64,000 nt of DNA from Bacillota bacterium (GCA_023388995.1 JAEWFD010000002.1:1-64000); one strand, 5' to 3'. Counted from the stretch's first letter, positions 17,089-26,258 are shown. Notes: generated by a model not told the origin, from the letters alone. Numbers and translations are program-made.

Positions 17089-18518
17089 GCTTCCACCTCC
17101 TGAATGCGATCTTGATTGCCCAGCAGTTCTTCCATGCCTGCACCAATGTCAAACATCATCTGTTCGGCAAATGGATTGGCAGTAATGTTAATGCCAACCG
17201 GCATTTGTTCGCTGTCAAATCCCAAAGGCAAGGTCATGCTTGGATAACCGCTGAAATTTCCTAATACCAAATGATTTTCCGCAATTAAATATTCTTCGGA
17301 CAACCGATCTTCACTGGCCGTACTTTCAATCAGCGGTGCACCGCTGCCTGCTGCAACCGTCAGCACCACATCATAGTTAGCCAATACCTGTTTCAAATCT
17401 TCGACAATTAAACGGCGTACTTTCTGTGCCTTGCGCAGCACTTTCTCCTGATTCTTTGCAAACAAGGCATAGCTGCCAATTAAGAACCGCTGGCGGATAA
17501 AACTGCTGAATCCTTTGGTACGGGAATGCACCATCACTTCTTCTACACTGGAACCATCTTCCTGCATGCCAAAGCGAATACCATCTAAATTGGAATGGTT
17601 GGCAGATGCTTCAGCATTAGAAATAATGAAATATACCGGAAGCAATGCTTTCATCAAATGTTCATTAAAACGAACTGGTTCAACAATTGCACCCGCTGCT
17701 TTCAATTTTCCCAGCAACTCCTCAAACTGCTGCAAAATAGCAGGATCTTTTACCGCATCCGTCACATTCTGCAAAACGGCAATCCGCTTGCCGGAAAGGT
17801 TATGATTTAATTGCTTTGCATAGTCCTCCACTGCGCGGAAGCTGGATGTCATATCATGATCATCTCTTCCTGCCAGCACGGTAAGCGCTGCAGCTGCATC
17901 CACTATATTGCGCGTAAAATAGCCCACATGATCTAAGGAAGATGCATAGGGAATAATCCCATAGCGGGAAATACGCCCGTATGTCGGCTTCACCCCTACG
18001 ATATGGTTGTATGAAGCAGGCTTGCGCACGGAATCGCCTGTATCACTGCCCACTGCAAACGGCACGACACCGCTGGCAACTAACACGGCGCTGCCGCCGC
18101 TGCTGCCGCCCGAAATGCGGTCTAAATCATATGGATTATGAACAGGACCGGTGTATGCAGTACGGTTGCTTCCGCCCATCCCCAGCTCATCCAGGGATGC
18201 TTTTCCGACAAGTAAAGCACCAGCTTTTTTCAATTTCTCTACAATCGTTGCATCGTAGACCGGAATATAGTTATCCAGGATGCGGCTGGAGGCCGTTGTC
18301 TTGATTCCCTTCGTATTGATATTATCCTTCAATACAATCGGAACACCATAAAAGGGGCTATTTTGATCCGCTGTTGCTAAGTGTCCGTCTTCATATTCGC
18401 AAAAGGTTACCATGGCATTCAGCTTTGGCTGCACAGCTTTTGCTTTTTGCAGTGCCTGATCAAAGACTTCCTTTCGGGAAGTTGCTTGTATTGCTTCTCT
18501 GGTCTTTTGTAAGCTCAT
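17085..18518 (-). CDS. gatA: Aspartyl/glutamyl-tRNA amidotransferase subunit A
   Basis: GatA (477 residues) is the amidase that releases ammonia from glutamine for the transamidation. The amidase-signature residues are visible: Lys64 in VPIVLKDN, the Ser139-Ser140 loop in SGGSSGGSA, and Ser163 in SDTGDSVRKPA, forming the Ser-cis-Ser-Lys triad. The usual TGGS is TGDS here, a change near but not in the catalytic serine. The ATG overlaps the gatC stop by 4 bases and the gatB start overlaps its end, so the three are tightly coupled. Confidence 0.98.
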   Translation of the reverse strand: MSLQKTREAIQATSRKEVFDQALQKAKAVQPKLNAMVTFCEYEDGHLATADQNSPFYGVPIVLKDNINTKGIKTTASSRILDNYIPVYDATIVEKLKKAGALLVGKASLDELGMGGSNRTAYTGPVHNPYDLDRISGGSSGGSAVLVASGVVPFAVGSDTGDSVRKPASYNHIVGVKPTYGRISRYGIIPYASSLDHVGYFTRNIVDAAAALTVLAGRDDHDMTSSFRAVEDYAKQLNHNLSGKRIAVLQNVTDAVKDPAILQQFEELLGKLKAAGAIVEPVRFNEHLMKALLPVYFIISNAEASANHSNLDGIRFGMQEDGSSVEEVMVHSRTKGFSSFIRQRFLIGSYALFAKNQEKVLRKAQKVRRLIVEDLKQVLANYDVVLTVAAGSGAPLIESTASEDRLSEEYLIAENHLVLGNFSGYPSMTLPLGFDSEQMPVGINITANPFAEQMMFDIGAGMEELLGNQDRIQEVEA

Positions 18519-18793
18519 GACTGCACCACCTTCGGAACCAATACATGGCCCTCTTTTACTTTTCTTGCATTGCTTAATACATCTGCTTGTGTCAATACAT
18601 CACACACTTCATCATCTCTCATAAATACTGTCTCATCATCAAATGGATAAACCATTTCCTCAACACCTGCGGTATCGATATGATCCAGCAAATCAATTTG
18701 CTTCAGCAGAATTTGAAACTCTGCTTCCACATGGGCAATTTCTTCTTCATTCAAATCAAACATCAACTGACGTGCCAGTTTCTTGTAATCCAT
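18515..18793 (-). CDS. gatC: Aspartyl/glutamyl-tRNA amidotransferase subunit C
   Basis: GatC (92 residues) is the small clasp subunit that ties GatA to GatB. The N-terminal helix pattern KLARQLMFDLNEEEIAHVEA and the later LRDDEV-like FMRDDEVCDVLTQADVLSNA are characteristic of the family. GGAGGAGC lies before the ATG, 11 bases after the camS stop. It is the first of the three amidotransferase genes in the operon. Confidence 0.93.
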   Translation of the reverse strand: MDYKKLARQLMFDLNEEEIAHVEAEFQILLKQIDLLDHIDTAGVEEMVYPFDDETVFMRDDEVCDVLTQADVLSNARKVKEGHVLVPKVVQS

Positions 18794-18804
18794 GCATGCT
18801 CCTC

Positions 18805-19899
18805 CTAATTTAGAATAATGGGCTGAATTTGATTCTTCCCTTTGTTTTTCAATATAATCGCCTTGGTTTCACCCAAGGTTTTTATTTTCACTTCCAGATC
18901 AAAACTGTTGTTGTAGAAGGTCTGGAGCAATTGACTCGCATAGCGAATCATCCCCATCAATTCCATATACGTTTTGGGATTTACTTCGACATCAATGCTT
19001 AATTTTGCCATCTGGTTATTTACATAAAAACCGTAGCCGACAACACCGACATCCTCGGTCATAAAGCTGCTTAGGCTTTGCTTAAACATATTAAACTGCG
19101 ATGAATTCTCGGTGTCCAGCTTCGCAATCGCATCACTTGGGTACAAATACCATACTTCATTGAGCTTCTCAAACGATGGCGAACGATCCTTGAAGAATGC
19201 TTTCGCAATCATCTTCCCCGGCAGATAGCTGCTGTTGGTGCTTTTGGTATAGATCGTAACCATAATCGGCAAGTTCTTCACTTCTCCCAGTGTTTGCAGA
19301 TAGCGTACGAGTTTGCGTCCCATCTCTGTTCCGTACTCATATAAGATTTCGTCAGATACTTGTACAAAATAAGCAGTGTTTCCTGTTTTCACTTCATGTG
19401 TCGGATTCATGACAATGGCCACCGACAATCCTGCCAGTTCGTATTTCCCATCTTTCTCCACAAAGAAATTCTGCTCCACAACATCGGATACCATAACGGC
19501 ACTTTCCAGTTCCACACCATCTTTGCCGGTAGGAAACTTGCTGCCATTCTCGGGATTCAATCCTTGCTCATTGGTACCTGATACACTTTTCACCAATTTC
19601 ATTAAACGTTCATTGGTAATCACGGTTCCTTCTCCCAGATAATACTGATTGGGCGGAAAGTGTTTTTTCGAAAGTTCCATCAGGCGATTGCCGATATTTT
19701 GGAAATCATAGCTGGAACGCATATAGAGCTGATGATAATCTCGAGTATCCGACAGCTGAATCGGAACAATCATCTGATAGCTTTCTTCATTGGCTTTTTC
19801 TAATACAATGCGCGGCACTTCTTCCTGAATGACACCACGGTTGGTACATGCGGAAAGAACTAGCATCCCGCAAAGCAAAAGTCCCCATTTAGCTTTCAT
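18805..19899 (-). CDS. camS: CamS-family lipoprotein
   Basis: This 364-residue secreted lipoprotein has a signal peptide MKAKWGLLLCGMLVLSACTN with a typical lipobox ending in the acylated cysteine. CamS proteins are conserved in Bacillota; in enterococci and staphylococci the signal peptide fragment is the source of the cAM373-type pheromone, while the role of the mature protein is unclear. The block YPSDAIAKLDTENSSQFNMF and the EVNPKTYMELMG segment fit the family. The ATG at 19899 has GAGGTG 7 bases upstream and overlaps ligA by 11 bases; a longer frame from 19932 would lack a good signal. Gene order ligA-camS-gatCAB matches many Bacillota. Confidence 0.88.
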   Translation of the reverse strand: MKAKWGLLLCGMLVLSACTNRGVIQEEVPRIVLEKANEESYQMIVPIQLSDTRDYHQLYMRSSYDFQNIGNRLMELSKKHFPPNQYYLGEGTVITNERLMKLVKSVSGTNEQGLNPENGSKFPTGKDGVELESAVMVSDVVEQNFFVEKDGKYELAGLSVAIVMNPTHEVKTGNTAYFVQVSDEILYEYGTEMGRKLVRYLQTLGEVKNLPIMVTIYTKSTNSSYLPGKMIAKAFFKDRSPSFEKLNEVWYLYPSDAIAKLDTENSSQFNMFKQSLSSFMTEDVGVVGYGFYVNNQMAKLSIDVEVNPKTYMELMGMIRYASQLLQTFYNNSFDLEVKIKTLGETKAIILKNKGKNQIQPIILN

Positions 19900-21880
19900 G
19901 CTGCTGCACCTCCGCCAAAAATTCTTCCTCATTCATAACGCGAATCCCAAGCTGCTGGGCTTTGGTCAGCTTGCTTCCCGCTTCTAATCCGGCAACCACC
20001 AGATCTGTTTTCGCCGATACACTGCCTACGACATTTGCACCTAAGGATAACAGAATTGCTTGTGCTTCCTTGCGGCCCATTTGTTCCAGTGTTCCTGTGA
20101 GGACCACATTCAGTCCAGTAAAACTGGATTGCTTTTTCGTTGATTTGGTTTGGCTCAGGTTGACACCCTTTTCCTGCAAGAAGGAAATGAGCTGTTTCGT
20201 GGCATCAAGCGAAAAGAAGTGGCTGATTGAGGATGCTGTTGCCTCACCAACATCTTTAATGTTTGTCAAGGTTTCCATATCGGCTTGCATAATGGCGTCC
20301 ATGGAACCGAAATACTCCGCAATTACTCTGGCTGCTTTTTCGCCGACATGGCGGATGCCCAGCCCATACAACAATTTCTCTAATTGATTTTGCTTTGTTG
20401 TTTCAATGCTTTGCAGCAATTTATCAACACTCTTCTGCCCGAAGCGTTCAATTTGGCAGAGGGCTTCATAGTGCTCTCTCAATGTATAAATATCTTCTAT
20501 TCGCTGCAAAAAATTCAATTCATGCAGGAGTTCTACTTTTTTATCACCTAAACCATCAATATTCATGGCATCTCTGCTGGCAAAATGAATCATAGCTTCA
20601 ATGACACGCGCCTTGCAGTCAATGTTGACACAATATGTATCTGCTTCTTCTTCATTGCGTTCCAGCTTGCTCAAACAAACCGGACACTGGGTTGGAAAGA
20701 CAAATGGCTGCTGGGCAGCATCCCGGCGTTCGATCACAGGGCGGACGACTTCCGGAATAATATCCCCTGCTTTGCGGACGATGACGATATCTCCAATGCG
20801 GATGTCTTTTTCGGCAATATAGTCTTCATTATGCAGCTGTGCCGCAGCAACGGTAGTTCCGGCAATCCGCACCGGTTCCAGTTCCGCATTTGGTGTCACC
20901 TTGCCGGTTCGGCCGACTGTGCAAAAGATATTCTTTAACTTGGTTGTGACTTCCTCTGCCGGAAATTTATAGGCAATGGCCCATTTGGGAGTCTTTGCTG
21001 TATAACCCAGACGCTGCTGTTTTGCCAGATCATCAACCTTGATGACCATGCCATCAATTTCATAAGGCAGATCATGACGCTGGATGGTAACTTCCTGAAT
21101 ATAGGTCCAAACTTCCTGCATGGAATGAAATTTCTTGCGCAGCTGATTGGTCTTAAGATTTAGCTGATCCAAAAAAGCCAGGGTTTCAAAATGGCTGGTC
21201 TGCCCCATATTCATTGCATCAGGCACATAATACCAAAAAGCATCCAGCCGCCGCTGGGATGCAATGCGGGAATCTAGCTGGCGGATAGTCCCGGCAGCTG
21301 CATTGCGCGGATTCGCAAACAATTCCAATTGTGCTTCTTCCCGCTTCGCATTGATACGCTGAAATTCTGCTTTCGGCAAATATACTTCGCCGCGAATTTC
21401 CAGTTCTTCGCGATAGGGAATGTTCAGCGGCAAAGACCGGATGGTCTTGACATTATGGGTCACATCTTCCCCGACTTCACCGTCGCCTCTTGTAACTGCC
21501 TGCACCATCGTTCCATTTTGGTACAACACCGACATAGCCAGCCCGTCAATCTTCAATTCCACAACGTAGGCAACGCTGCCCACATCTTGACGCACCCGCT
21601 GGTCAAATGCCAGCAAATCCTCTTCATTATAAGCATTGCCCAGCGACAGCATCGCTCTTTTATGTACTACCTTCTGAAATGCCTCCAGCACTCCGCCATT
21701 TACCTTTTGGGTTGGCGAAGAAGCAGATGCATACTCGGGATATTGATTTTCTAATTCCTGTAATTCCTGCATCAGACGGTCATATTCCTGGTCGGATACA
21801 GTGGAAGCATTTAATACATAGTACGCATAATTGTATTGTTCCAGTTGTGTCCGCAATTCCTCAATTCGTTTTTGTACCAT
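19889..21880 (-). CDS. ligA: NAD-dependent DNA ligase LigA
   Basis: This 663-residue enzyme seals nicks in DNA using NAD. Domain order is Ia (about 1-70), the adenylation domain with Lys110 in VELKIDG, the OB fold, and a four-cysteine zinc finger around CPVCLSKLERNEEEADTYC. The helix-hairpin-helix repeats (GIRHVGEKAARVIAEYF) and a C-terminal BRCT domain of about 80 residues follow. All core motifs are present and the length is normal. It heads the ligA-camS-gatC-gatA-gatB operon, with an AGGGAG site before the ATG and an extended -10 promoter about 30 bases upstream. Confidence 0.98.
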   Translation of the reverse strand: MVQKRIEELRTQLEQYNYAYYVLNASTVSDQEYDRLMQELQELENQYPEYASASSPTQKVNGGVLEAFQKVVHKRAMLSLGNAYNEEDLLAFDQRVRQDVGSVAYVVELKIDGLAMSVLYQNGTMVQAVTRGDGEVGEDVTHNVKTIRSLPLNIPYREELEIRGEVYLPKAEFQRINAKREEAQLELFANPRNAAAGTIRQLDSRIASQRRLDAFWYYVPDAMNMGQTSHFETLAFLDQLNLKTNQLRKKFHSMQEVWTYIQEVTIQRHDLPYEIDGMVIKVDDLAKQQRLGYTAKTPKWAIAYKFPAEEVTTKLKNIFCTVGRTGKVTPNAELEPVRIAGTTVAAAQLHNEDYIAEKDIRIGDIVIVRKAGDIIPEVVRPVIERRDAAQQPFVFPTQCPVCLSKLERNEEEADTYCVNIDCKARVIEAMIHFASRDAMNIDGLGDKKVELLHELNFLQRIEDIYTLREHYEALCQIERFGQKSVDKLLQSIETTKQNQLEKLLYGLGIRHVGEKAARVIAEYFGSMDAIMQADMETLTNIKDVGEATASSISHFFSLDATKQLISFLQEKGVNLSQTKSTKKQSSFTGLNVVLTGTLEQMGRKEAQAILLSLGANVVGSVSAKTDLVVAGLEAGSKLTKAQQLGIRVMNEEEFLAEVQQHES

Positions 21881-21907
21881 ACGCTACTCCCTTCTTACAC
21901 GATGCTA

Positions 21908-21913
21908 ATTATA
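21908..21913 (-). promoter_or_regulatory. Extended -10 promoter of the ligA operon
   Basis: The minus strand reads TGATATAAT, an extended -10 element with a perfect TATAAT, 27 bases before the ligA start. The -35 region is weak, as expected for extended -10 promoters. Confidence 0.6.
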
Positions 21914-22061
21914 TCATGATTTATTGCCAGATAAAAGATTGACATTCTATTACCATGATCTTATTGTGCTGCCTTTTTCCTATGTAATCAATCTCTTGCG
22001 AAGATCGCGTATTTATCGTTCTTGTGTCTCGCTCGAACACGCCATGTATCTGTTGTTGATT

Positions 22062-22102
22062 ACGAAAAAATCCCCATTCAGACATCACTGTCTTGGGGAT
22101 TT
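22062..22102 (-). terminator. Terminator of the WecA/TagO-like gene
   Basis: AATCCCC and GGGGATT form the outer stem and AGACA/TGTCT the inner stem, followed by six T residues on the minus strand. It starts 4 bases after the stop at 22106. Confidence 0.9.
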
Positions 22103-22105
22103 GCT

Positions 22106-23056
22106 TCATATCTTCAACATCAAGATAATAATGGACACCAAACTCAGGCACAAGCTGGTCAAAGATAAGAATTGGACCACCTGCTTTGGCGAAAGTCCGG
22201 TATTTGCCAGACGATGGTGAATTTGCGTTGCATCCGCCTCATATACCGGCTTGCCCTCCAGAATGCGCTTCAATACTACGTAAATGTTATCGAAGATCGG
22301 CACCCCAAGCACCAAGATCGGAATTACAATGGAAACAACCGTTGCTTGCTTGAAAGCTCCATCCAGCGAAATGATTGCAAGCAGGAACCCTATAAAATTG
22401 GCACCCGAGTCCCCCATATATGTTTTAGCCGGGAATTTGTTGTACCGCAGAAAACCCAAGATTGCTGCCGCAAGCAAAACGGACATCATGGCTGAATCCA
22501 ATCTGTTCTTTGCAAGAGCCACCACAAATAGGGTGGAACTGGCAATTGCCGTAATGCTGCCAGCCAAGCCATCCATGCCATCAGACCAGTTGATCACGGT
22601 AGTCAGTCCGAAAATCCATAAGAAAGTGAAGATAAAACTGAGCACTTCCGGCAATGCCACATAGGTGCTGGTAAAGGGATTGGTAAAACCGGTAAAATCA
22701 ATTCCCGCAAAGTACACCATAACAATCGCCGCCGATTGCACTAACACCCGGGGCCAAACCGCAAACTCTTTTCCTTTCGTTTTATACCAGTCATCCACAA
22801 AACCAATCAAGAAAACCATCATGGATGCAAGGAAAATAACCAGAAACTTAGGATCAGAGGAGCGAATAAACAGGAAATATCCAGCAAAAAAGGCAAGTAC
22901 AATGCCAAGTCCGCCAATCAAGGGCATCGGCTGTTCCTGCTGCTTGCGCTTTGATGGCTGATCACAAAACTGGTGTTTCACAGCAAGCGCAATCAATTGC
23001 GGCATAAGCATTGAAACAATCCCTAATACAACAACACTAGCATATAAATATCTCAT
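22106..23056 (-). CDS. Polyprenyl-phosphate HexNAc-1-phosphate transferase (WecA/TagO family)
   Basis: This integral membrane enzyme (316 residues, about ten helices) transfers a GlcNAc-1-phosphate-type unit to undecaprenyl phosphate, the first step of wall teichoic acid or surface polysaccharide synthesis. It has the family's GFVDDW, NWSDGMDGLAG and YMGDSGANFIGF motifs. The C-terminal HIHHR-type loop, read as QIHHRLANTGLSPKQ, favours WecA/TagO over MraY. AAGGTGA lies 8 bases before the ATG at 23056; an ATG six codons upstream is part of the leader. The three LCP ligases downstream in this window are natural users of its products. Confidence 0.9.
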   Translation of the reverse strand: MRYLYASVVVLGIVSMLMPQLIALAVKHQFCDQPSKRKQQEQPMPLIGGLGIVLAFFAGYFLFIRSSDPKFLVIFLASMMVFLIGFVDDWYKTKGKEFAVWPRVLVQSAAIVMVYFAGIDFTGFTNPFTSTYVALPEVLSFIFTFLWIFGLTTVINWSDGMDGLAGSITAIASSTLFVVALAKNRLDSAMMSVLLAAAILGFLRYNKFPAKTYMGDSGANFIGFLLAIISLDGAFKQATVVSIVIPILVLGVPIFDNIYVVLKRILEGKPVYEADATQIHHRLANTGLSPKQVVQFLSLTSLCLSLVSIIILMLKI

Positions 23057-23196
23057 TGGAATGTCACCTTCCATACATTTTCATCAACATTCTTATTATA
23101 CCACCACCTACATCCAAATTCGACCATGAATTGCCAAGAATTGTATCTTAGTGACCTAATTATTTCATAACAAAACAAAAGATAGGTGTTTGCTTG

Positions 23197-23253
23197 TTGA
23201 CATTCACATCCCGAAGGCATATACTGTTAATAGTTGAATAGTTACTCAACTAT
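23197..23253 (+). promoter_or_regulatory. Promoter and ArsR-type operator of the metal-resistance operon
   Basis: TTGACA (23197-23202) and TATACT (23220-23225) are spaced by 17 bases. Immediately after the -10, ATAGTTGA (23230-23237) and TCAACTAT (23246-23253) form a perfect 8-base inverted repeat, the usual placement for a CadC/CzrA-type operator that blocks polymerase. A closely related site lies before the ATPase gene. Confidence 0.85.
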
Positions 23254-23273
23254 TGTACGGAAGGAGGCCAAGT

Positions 23274-23621
23274 ATGACCCAACAATGCAGCTGTGAAGTC
23301 ATTCATGAAGAAGTTGTTGCGCAAGTTCGCTCCCAAATGCCGAATAAGGAGACCTTTGTCAGGCTGGCAGATTTCTATAAGATGTTTTCGGACAGCACCC
23401 GCATTCAGATCCTACAAGCGTTGGAATATAGTGAAATGTGCGTATGTGATCTGGCAGTACTATTAGGAATGACCAAATCGGCGATTTCCCATCAACTAAA
23501 GTCCCTGCGACTGAGCAATTTGGTGAAATATCGCAAAGAAGGCAAAGTTGTCTATTATTCTTTGGCTGACGATCACGTAAAAACAATCTTAGATCAAGGA
23601 TTTATCCATGTTCATGAATAA
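23274..23621 (+). CDS. ArsR/SmtB-family metal sensor, CadC-like
   Basis: This 115-residue winged-helix repressor is released from DNA by metal. It has both known metal sites of the CadC type. The N-terminal thiolate site has Cys5 and Cys7 (CSCE) with Cys56 and Cys58 (MCVCDL). The alpha-5 site has Asp99, His101, His112 and Glu115 in DDHVKTILDQGFIHVHE. The recognition helix is KSAISHQLKSLRLSNLV. The ATG at 23274 has GGAGG 8 bases upstream; a longer frame from 23253 is not supported. It precedes the HMA and ATPase genes and surely represses them through the palindrome at 23230. Cd, Pb or Zn are the likely inducers. Confidence 0.92.
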   Translation: MTQQCSCEVIHEEVVAQVRSQMPNKETFVRLADFYKMFSDSTRIQILQALEYSEMCVCDLAVLLGMTKSAISHQLKSLRLSNLVKYRKEGKVVYYSLADDHVKTILDQGFIHVHE

Positions 23622-23639
23622 CGAAAGGAAGAAACAACA

Positions 23640-23861
23640 ATGAAAAAAACATTTAAATTAAACGGATTGGACTGCGCAAACTGCGCACAGAAAATTCAAG
23701 ATGGCATTTGCAAGCTTGATGGGGTGAATCAGGCAACCGTAAATTTCATGACAACTAAATTAGTCATTGATGCAGAAGCGGAGAAAATGGATGCCGTTGT
23801 GGAAGCAGCAAAAGCAATTATCAAACGTCTGGAACCAGATGTTGAGATGAATAAAGCATAA
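23640..23861 (+). CDS. Free heavy-metal-associated (HMA) domain protein
   Basis: This 73-residue ferredoxin-like domain binds metal through Cys12 and Cys15 in GLDCANCA. It matches the HMA domain that normally starts a P1B ATPase, and the ATPase 80 bases downstream lacks one, so the two functions are encoded separately. GAAAGGAAG lies before the ATG. It could deliver metal to the ATPase or act as a buffer. The GLDCANC form is more usual with Zn/Cd/Pb pumps than with copper pumps (GMTCxxC). Confidence 0.9.
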   Translation: MKKTFKLNGLDCANCAQKIQDGICKLDGVNQATVNFMTTKLVIDAEAEKMDAVVEAAKAIIKRLEPDVEMNKA

Positions 23862-23903
23862 ATAATACAGGATGCAGCAATGCATCCTTGCTTAAACCCT
23901 AAC

Positions 23904-23925
23904 AGTTGAACAATTGATCAATTAT
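23904..23925 (+). promoter_or_regulatory. Second ArsR-type operator, before the ATPase gene
   Basis: This 22-base segment agrees with the operator at 23230-23253 at 17 of 22 aligned positions (AGTTGA near the left end, CAATTAT at the right). It lies 16 bases before the ATPase start. It suggests separate, additional repression of the pump, or an internal promoter controlled by the same sensor. Confidence 0.65.
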
Positions 23926-23941
23926 ATGAAGGAGAGATATT

Positions 23942-25792
23942 ATGAATAAGTTACAAAAGAAACGTCTGCGTATTATAAGCGGTGCCCTGCTCTTTCTGCT
24001 GGGACTCGTCTTAGAACTGCAGCCGTCATTGGAATTTCTGCTTTTTCTCATCGCCTATCTGATTACCGGATATGATATTGTCTACAAAGCAGTCCGCAAC
24101 ATCCTGCGTGGACAAGTATTTGACGAGAACTTCTTGATGAGTATTGCGACTATCGGTGCTTTCCTGATCGGAGATTTCCCGGAAGGTGTCGGTGTCATGT
24201 TGTTTTACCAAGTCGGAGAACTATTCCAAAGCTATGCTGTCAATCAGTCCCGCAAGTCGATTGCATCCTTGATGGATATTCGTCCGGACTATGCCAATTT
24301 GAAACGCGGTGATCAGCTGGAAACAGTAGATCCCGATGAGGTTGCGATTGATGATATCATCGTTGTAAAAGCAGGAGAGAAAATTCCTTTGGATGGGATT
24401 ATCATAGAAGGATTTTCTTCTCTTGATACTTCCGCGTTAACCGGGGAATCACTGCCTCGTGAGGTTAGTGCCGGAATGGATGTATTGAGTGGCTGCATCA
24501 ATATAAATGGACTGCTGACCATTCGCGTTACCAAGGAATTCGGCGAATCAACCGTCAGCAAGATTCTTGATCTGGTTGAAAATGCGGCGAGCAAGAAAGC
24601 CAAAACCGAAGATTTCATTACGAAGTTTGCCCGCTATTATACCCCTGCTGTTGTCGTTTTGGCAGCGATCATTGCAATCGTGCCGCCGCTGGTGCTGCCC
24701 GATGCAACGTTTGCCGAGTGGATTTACCGCGGACTTACATTCCTCGTTATTTCTTGCCCATGTGCACTAGTTATCTCTATTCCGCTTGGTTTCTTCGGAG
24801 GCATTGGCGGTGCTTCCAAAAAAGGGATTTTAGTGAAGGGAAGCAATTATTTAGAGGCATTAACCAAAACCGAACTGGTTGTTTTTGATAAAACAGGCAC
24901 TTTGACAAAGGGTGTCTTTCAGGTAACGCAAATCCATGCGGTAATTGGCTCTGAAGCAGAACTGTTGGAAACTGCTGCCTATGCCGAAAGCTATTCCAAC
25001 CACCCTATTTCATTGTCGCTCAAACAAGCTTACGGGAAAGAAATTGATGCCGCACTTGTCAGCAATGTAGAAGAAATTGCCGGACATGGCGTACAGGCAG
25101 TTGTGAAGGATCATACCATCCTCGCAGGAAATGCAAAGTTGATGATTCAGCACCAAATCCCATATATCAGCGAAGTACCTGTCGGCACGATTGTCCATGT
25201 TGCTGTGGATGGGGTCTATCACGGGTATCTGGTGATTGCGGATGAATTGAAAGAGGATGCACAGGCAGCACTGCAGGCACTCAAGCAGGAACAAATTCAA
25301 AAAACAGTCATGCTGACCGGTGATTCTCAAGCTGTTGGCAGCCACGTTGCCCAAGCATTGGGTCTGGATTCCTTCTTTGCAGAATTGCTTCCTGCGGATA
25401 AAGTGACCAAAGTGGAAGAATTGTTTCAGACAAAATCAGCATCCGGCAAACTAGTCTTTGTCGGGGATGGTATTAACGATGCTCCTGTGCTGGCACGTGC
25501 CGATATCGGCATTGCCATGGGTGGTTTAGGTTCTGATGCTGCCATTGAAGCAGCAGATATCGTAATCATGACAGATGAGCCTTCTAAGATCGCAACAGCC
25601 ATTCGCATTGCGAAAAGAACCATTCGTATCGTTAACCAAAATATTATTTTCTCTCTTGGCGTCAAAGCTGGTGTCTTGATCCTCGCAGCCATGGGCTATG
25701 CTCCGATGTGGGCTGGTGTTCTAGCTGATGTTGGCGTCACCATTCTCGCTGTGCTCAATGCATCGCGTGCATTAAGAGTTAATTCTCTATAA
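23942..25792 (+). CDS. Heavy-metal P1B-type ATPase (Zn/Cd/Pb exporter, CadA/ZntA-like)
   Basis: This metal-exporting membrane ATPase has 616 residues. It starts directly with the membrane helices and has no N-terminal HMA domain. The actuator TGES is at 167-170, the transport CPC at 272-274 in ISCPCALVISIPLGFF, the phosphorylated Asp316 in DKTGTLTKG, and GDGINDAPVLA lies in the hinge. A C-terminal LADVGVTILAVLNA segment contains the helix-8 Asp of P1B-2 pumps. The IPLGFFGGIGGASKKGIL sequence after CPC is typical of clostridial CadA. GGAGAG precedes the ATG. With its own operator it forms a sensor-chaperone-pump operon. Confidence 0.95.
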   Translation: MNKLQKKRLRIISGALLFLLGLVLELQPSLEFLLFLIAYLITGYDIVYKAVRNILRGQVFDENFLMSIATIGAFLIGDFPEGVGVMLFYQVGELFQSYAVNQSRKSIASLMDIRPDYANLKRGDQLETVDPDEVAIDDIIVVKAGEKIPLDGIIIEGFSSLDTSALTGESLPREVSAGMDVLSGCININGLLTIRVTKEFGESTVSKILDLVENAASKKAKTEDFITKFARYYTPAVVVLAAIIAIVPPLVLPDATFAEWIYRGLTFLVISCPCALVISIPLGFFGGIGGASKKGILVKGSNYLEALTKTELVVFDKTGTLTKGVFQVTQIHAVIGSEAELLETAAYAESYSNHPISLSLKQAYGKEIDAALVSNVEEIAGHGVQAVVKDHTILAGNAKLMIQHQIPYISEVPVGTIVHVAVDGVYHGYLVIADELKEDAQAALQALKQEQIQKTVMLTGDSQAVGSHVAQALGLDSFFAELLPADKVTKVEELFQTKSASGKLVFVGDGINDAPVLARADIGIAMGGLGSDAAIEAADIVIMTDEPSKIATAIRIAKRTIRIVNQNIIFSLGVKAGVLILAAMGYAPMWAGVLADVGVTILAVLNASRALRVNSL

Positions 25793-25852
25793 ACTAGTTA
25801 TCATCTGACCATCGCTAAACCCGATGGTCTTTTACATTGAAATGGGATATCC

Positions 25853-26119
25853 TCATTTATCATATACCATTCTAAAAATATATTTCCCCTTTCCTTTCCC
25901 CTTTACAGATTCGATAATCTCCAGTGTTCTCATAAGTGAAATAATTGATCCTGCATTCCGTTCTGAACATTTAAGCATTTTAGAGACTTCTCTTCTTCCA
26001 AACACCTGATTATCATCCAATTCATTGTACAAATGAACAATGGAATTTTTCATAATATCAGAAATTTTCTTCTCAATAAACAACCTCTCAATCGGCACTT
26101 TTTGATGTCCAACCGGCAC
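25853..26119 (-). pseudogene. Remnant of a winged-helix protein (possible AlbA_2/Fic-type regulator C-terminus)
   Basis: Only an 88-codon frame from a GTG survives, with an in-frame stop two codons before it and no ribosome site. It begins with a decayed repeat, KVPVGHQKVPIERL, then a winged-helix segment VFGREVSKMLKCSERNAGS-like (FGRREVSKMLKCSERNAGSI) and a basic end. The short KVP-type repeats before a C-terminal winged helix resemble the tails of AlbA_2/ATP-binding or Fic-like proteins. I read it as a truncated leftover. The other parts of 25793-26258, apart from the pcrA terminator, hold nothing I can recognise. Confidence 0.5.
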
Positions 26120-26160
26120 TTTTTATTTATTAATACTTATATTCTCATTACATTCTTCAC

Positions 26161-26207
26161 ACAAAAAAACCAACCTTTACTCTTAGTTATCTAAGATAAG
26201 GTCAGTT
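26161..26207 (-). terminator. Terminator of pcrA
   Basis: On the minus strand AACTGACCTT pairs with AAGGTTGGTT (two G-U pairs), with an inner CTTAG-ATAA-CTAAG hairpin, and seven T residues follow. It is about 50 bases after the pcrA stop. Confidence 0.9.
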
Positions 26208-26258
26208 TCATTGTGCGCAAATTCTAATTAACTTCAAATATTATTTGTTGTATTTCTA

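Noticed and set aside
21921..22151. Minus-strand frame between ligA and the WecA/TagO-like gene
   Set aside because: It overlaps the transferase gene and its terminator and has no protein-like features.
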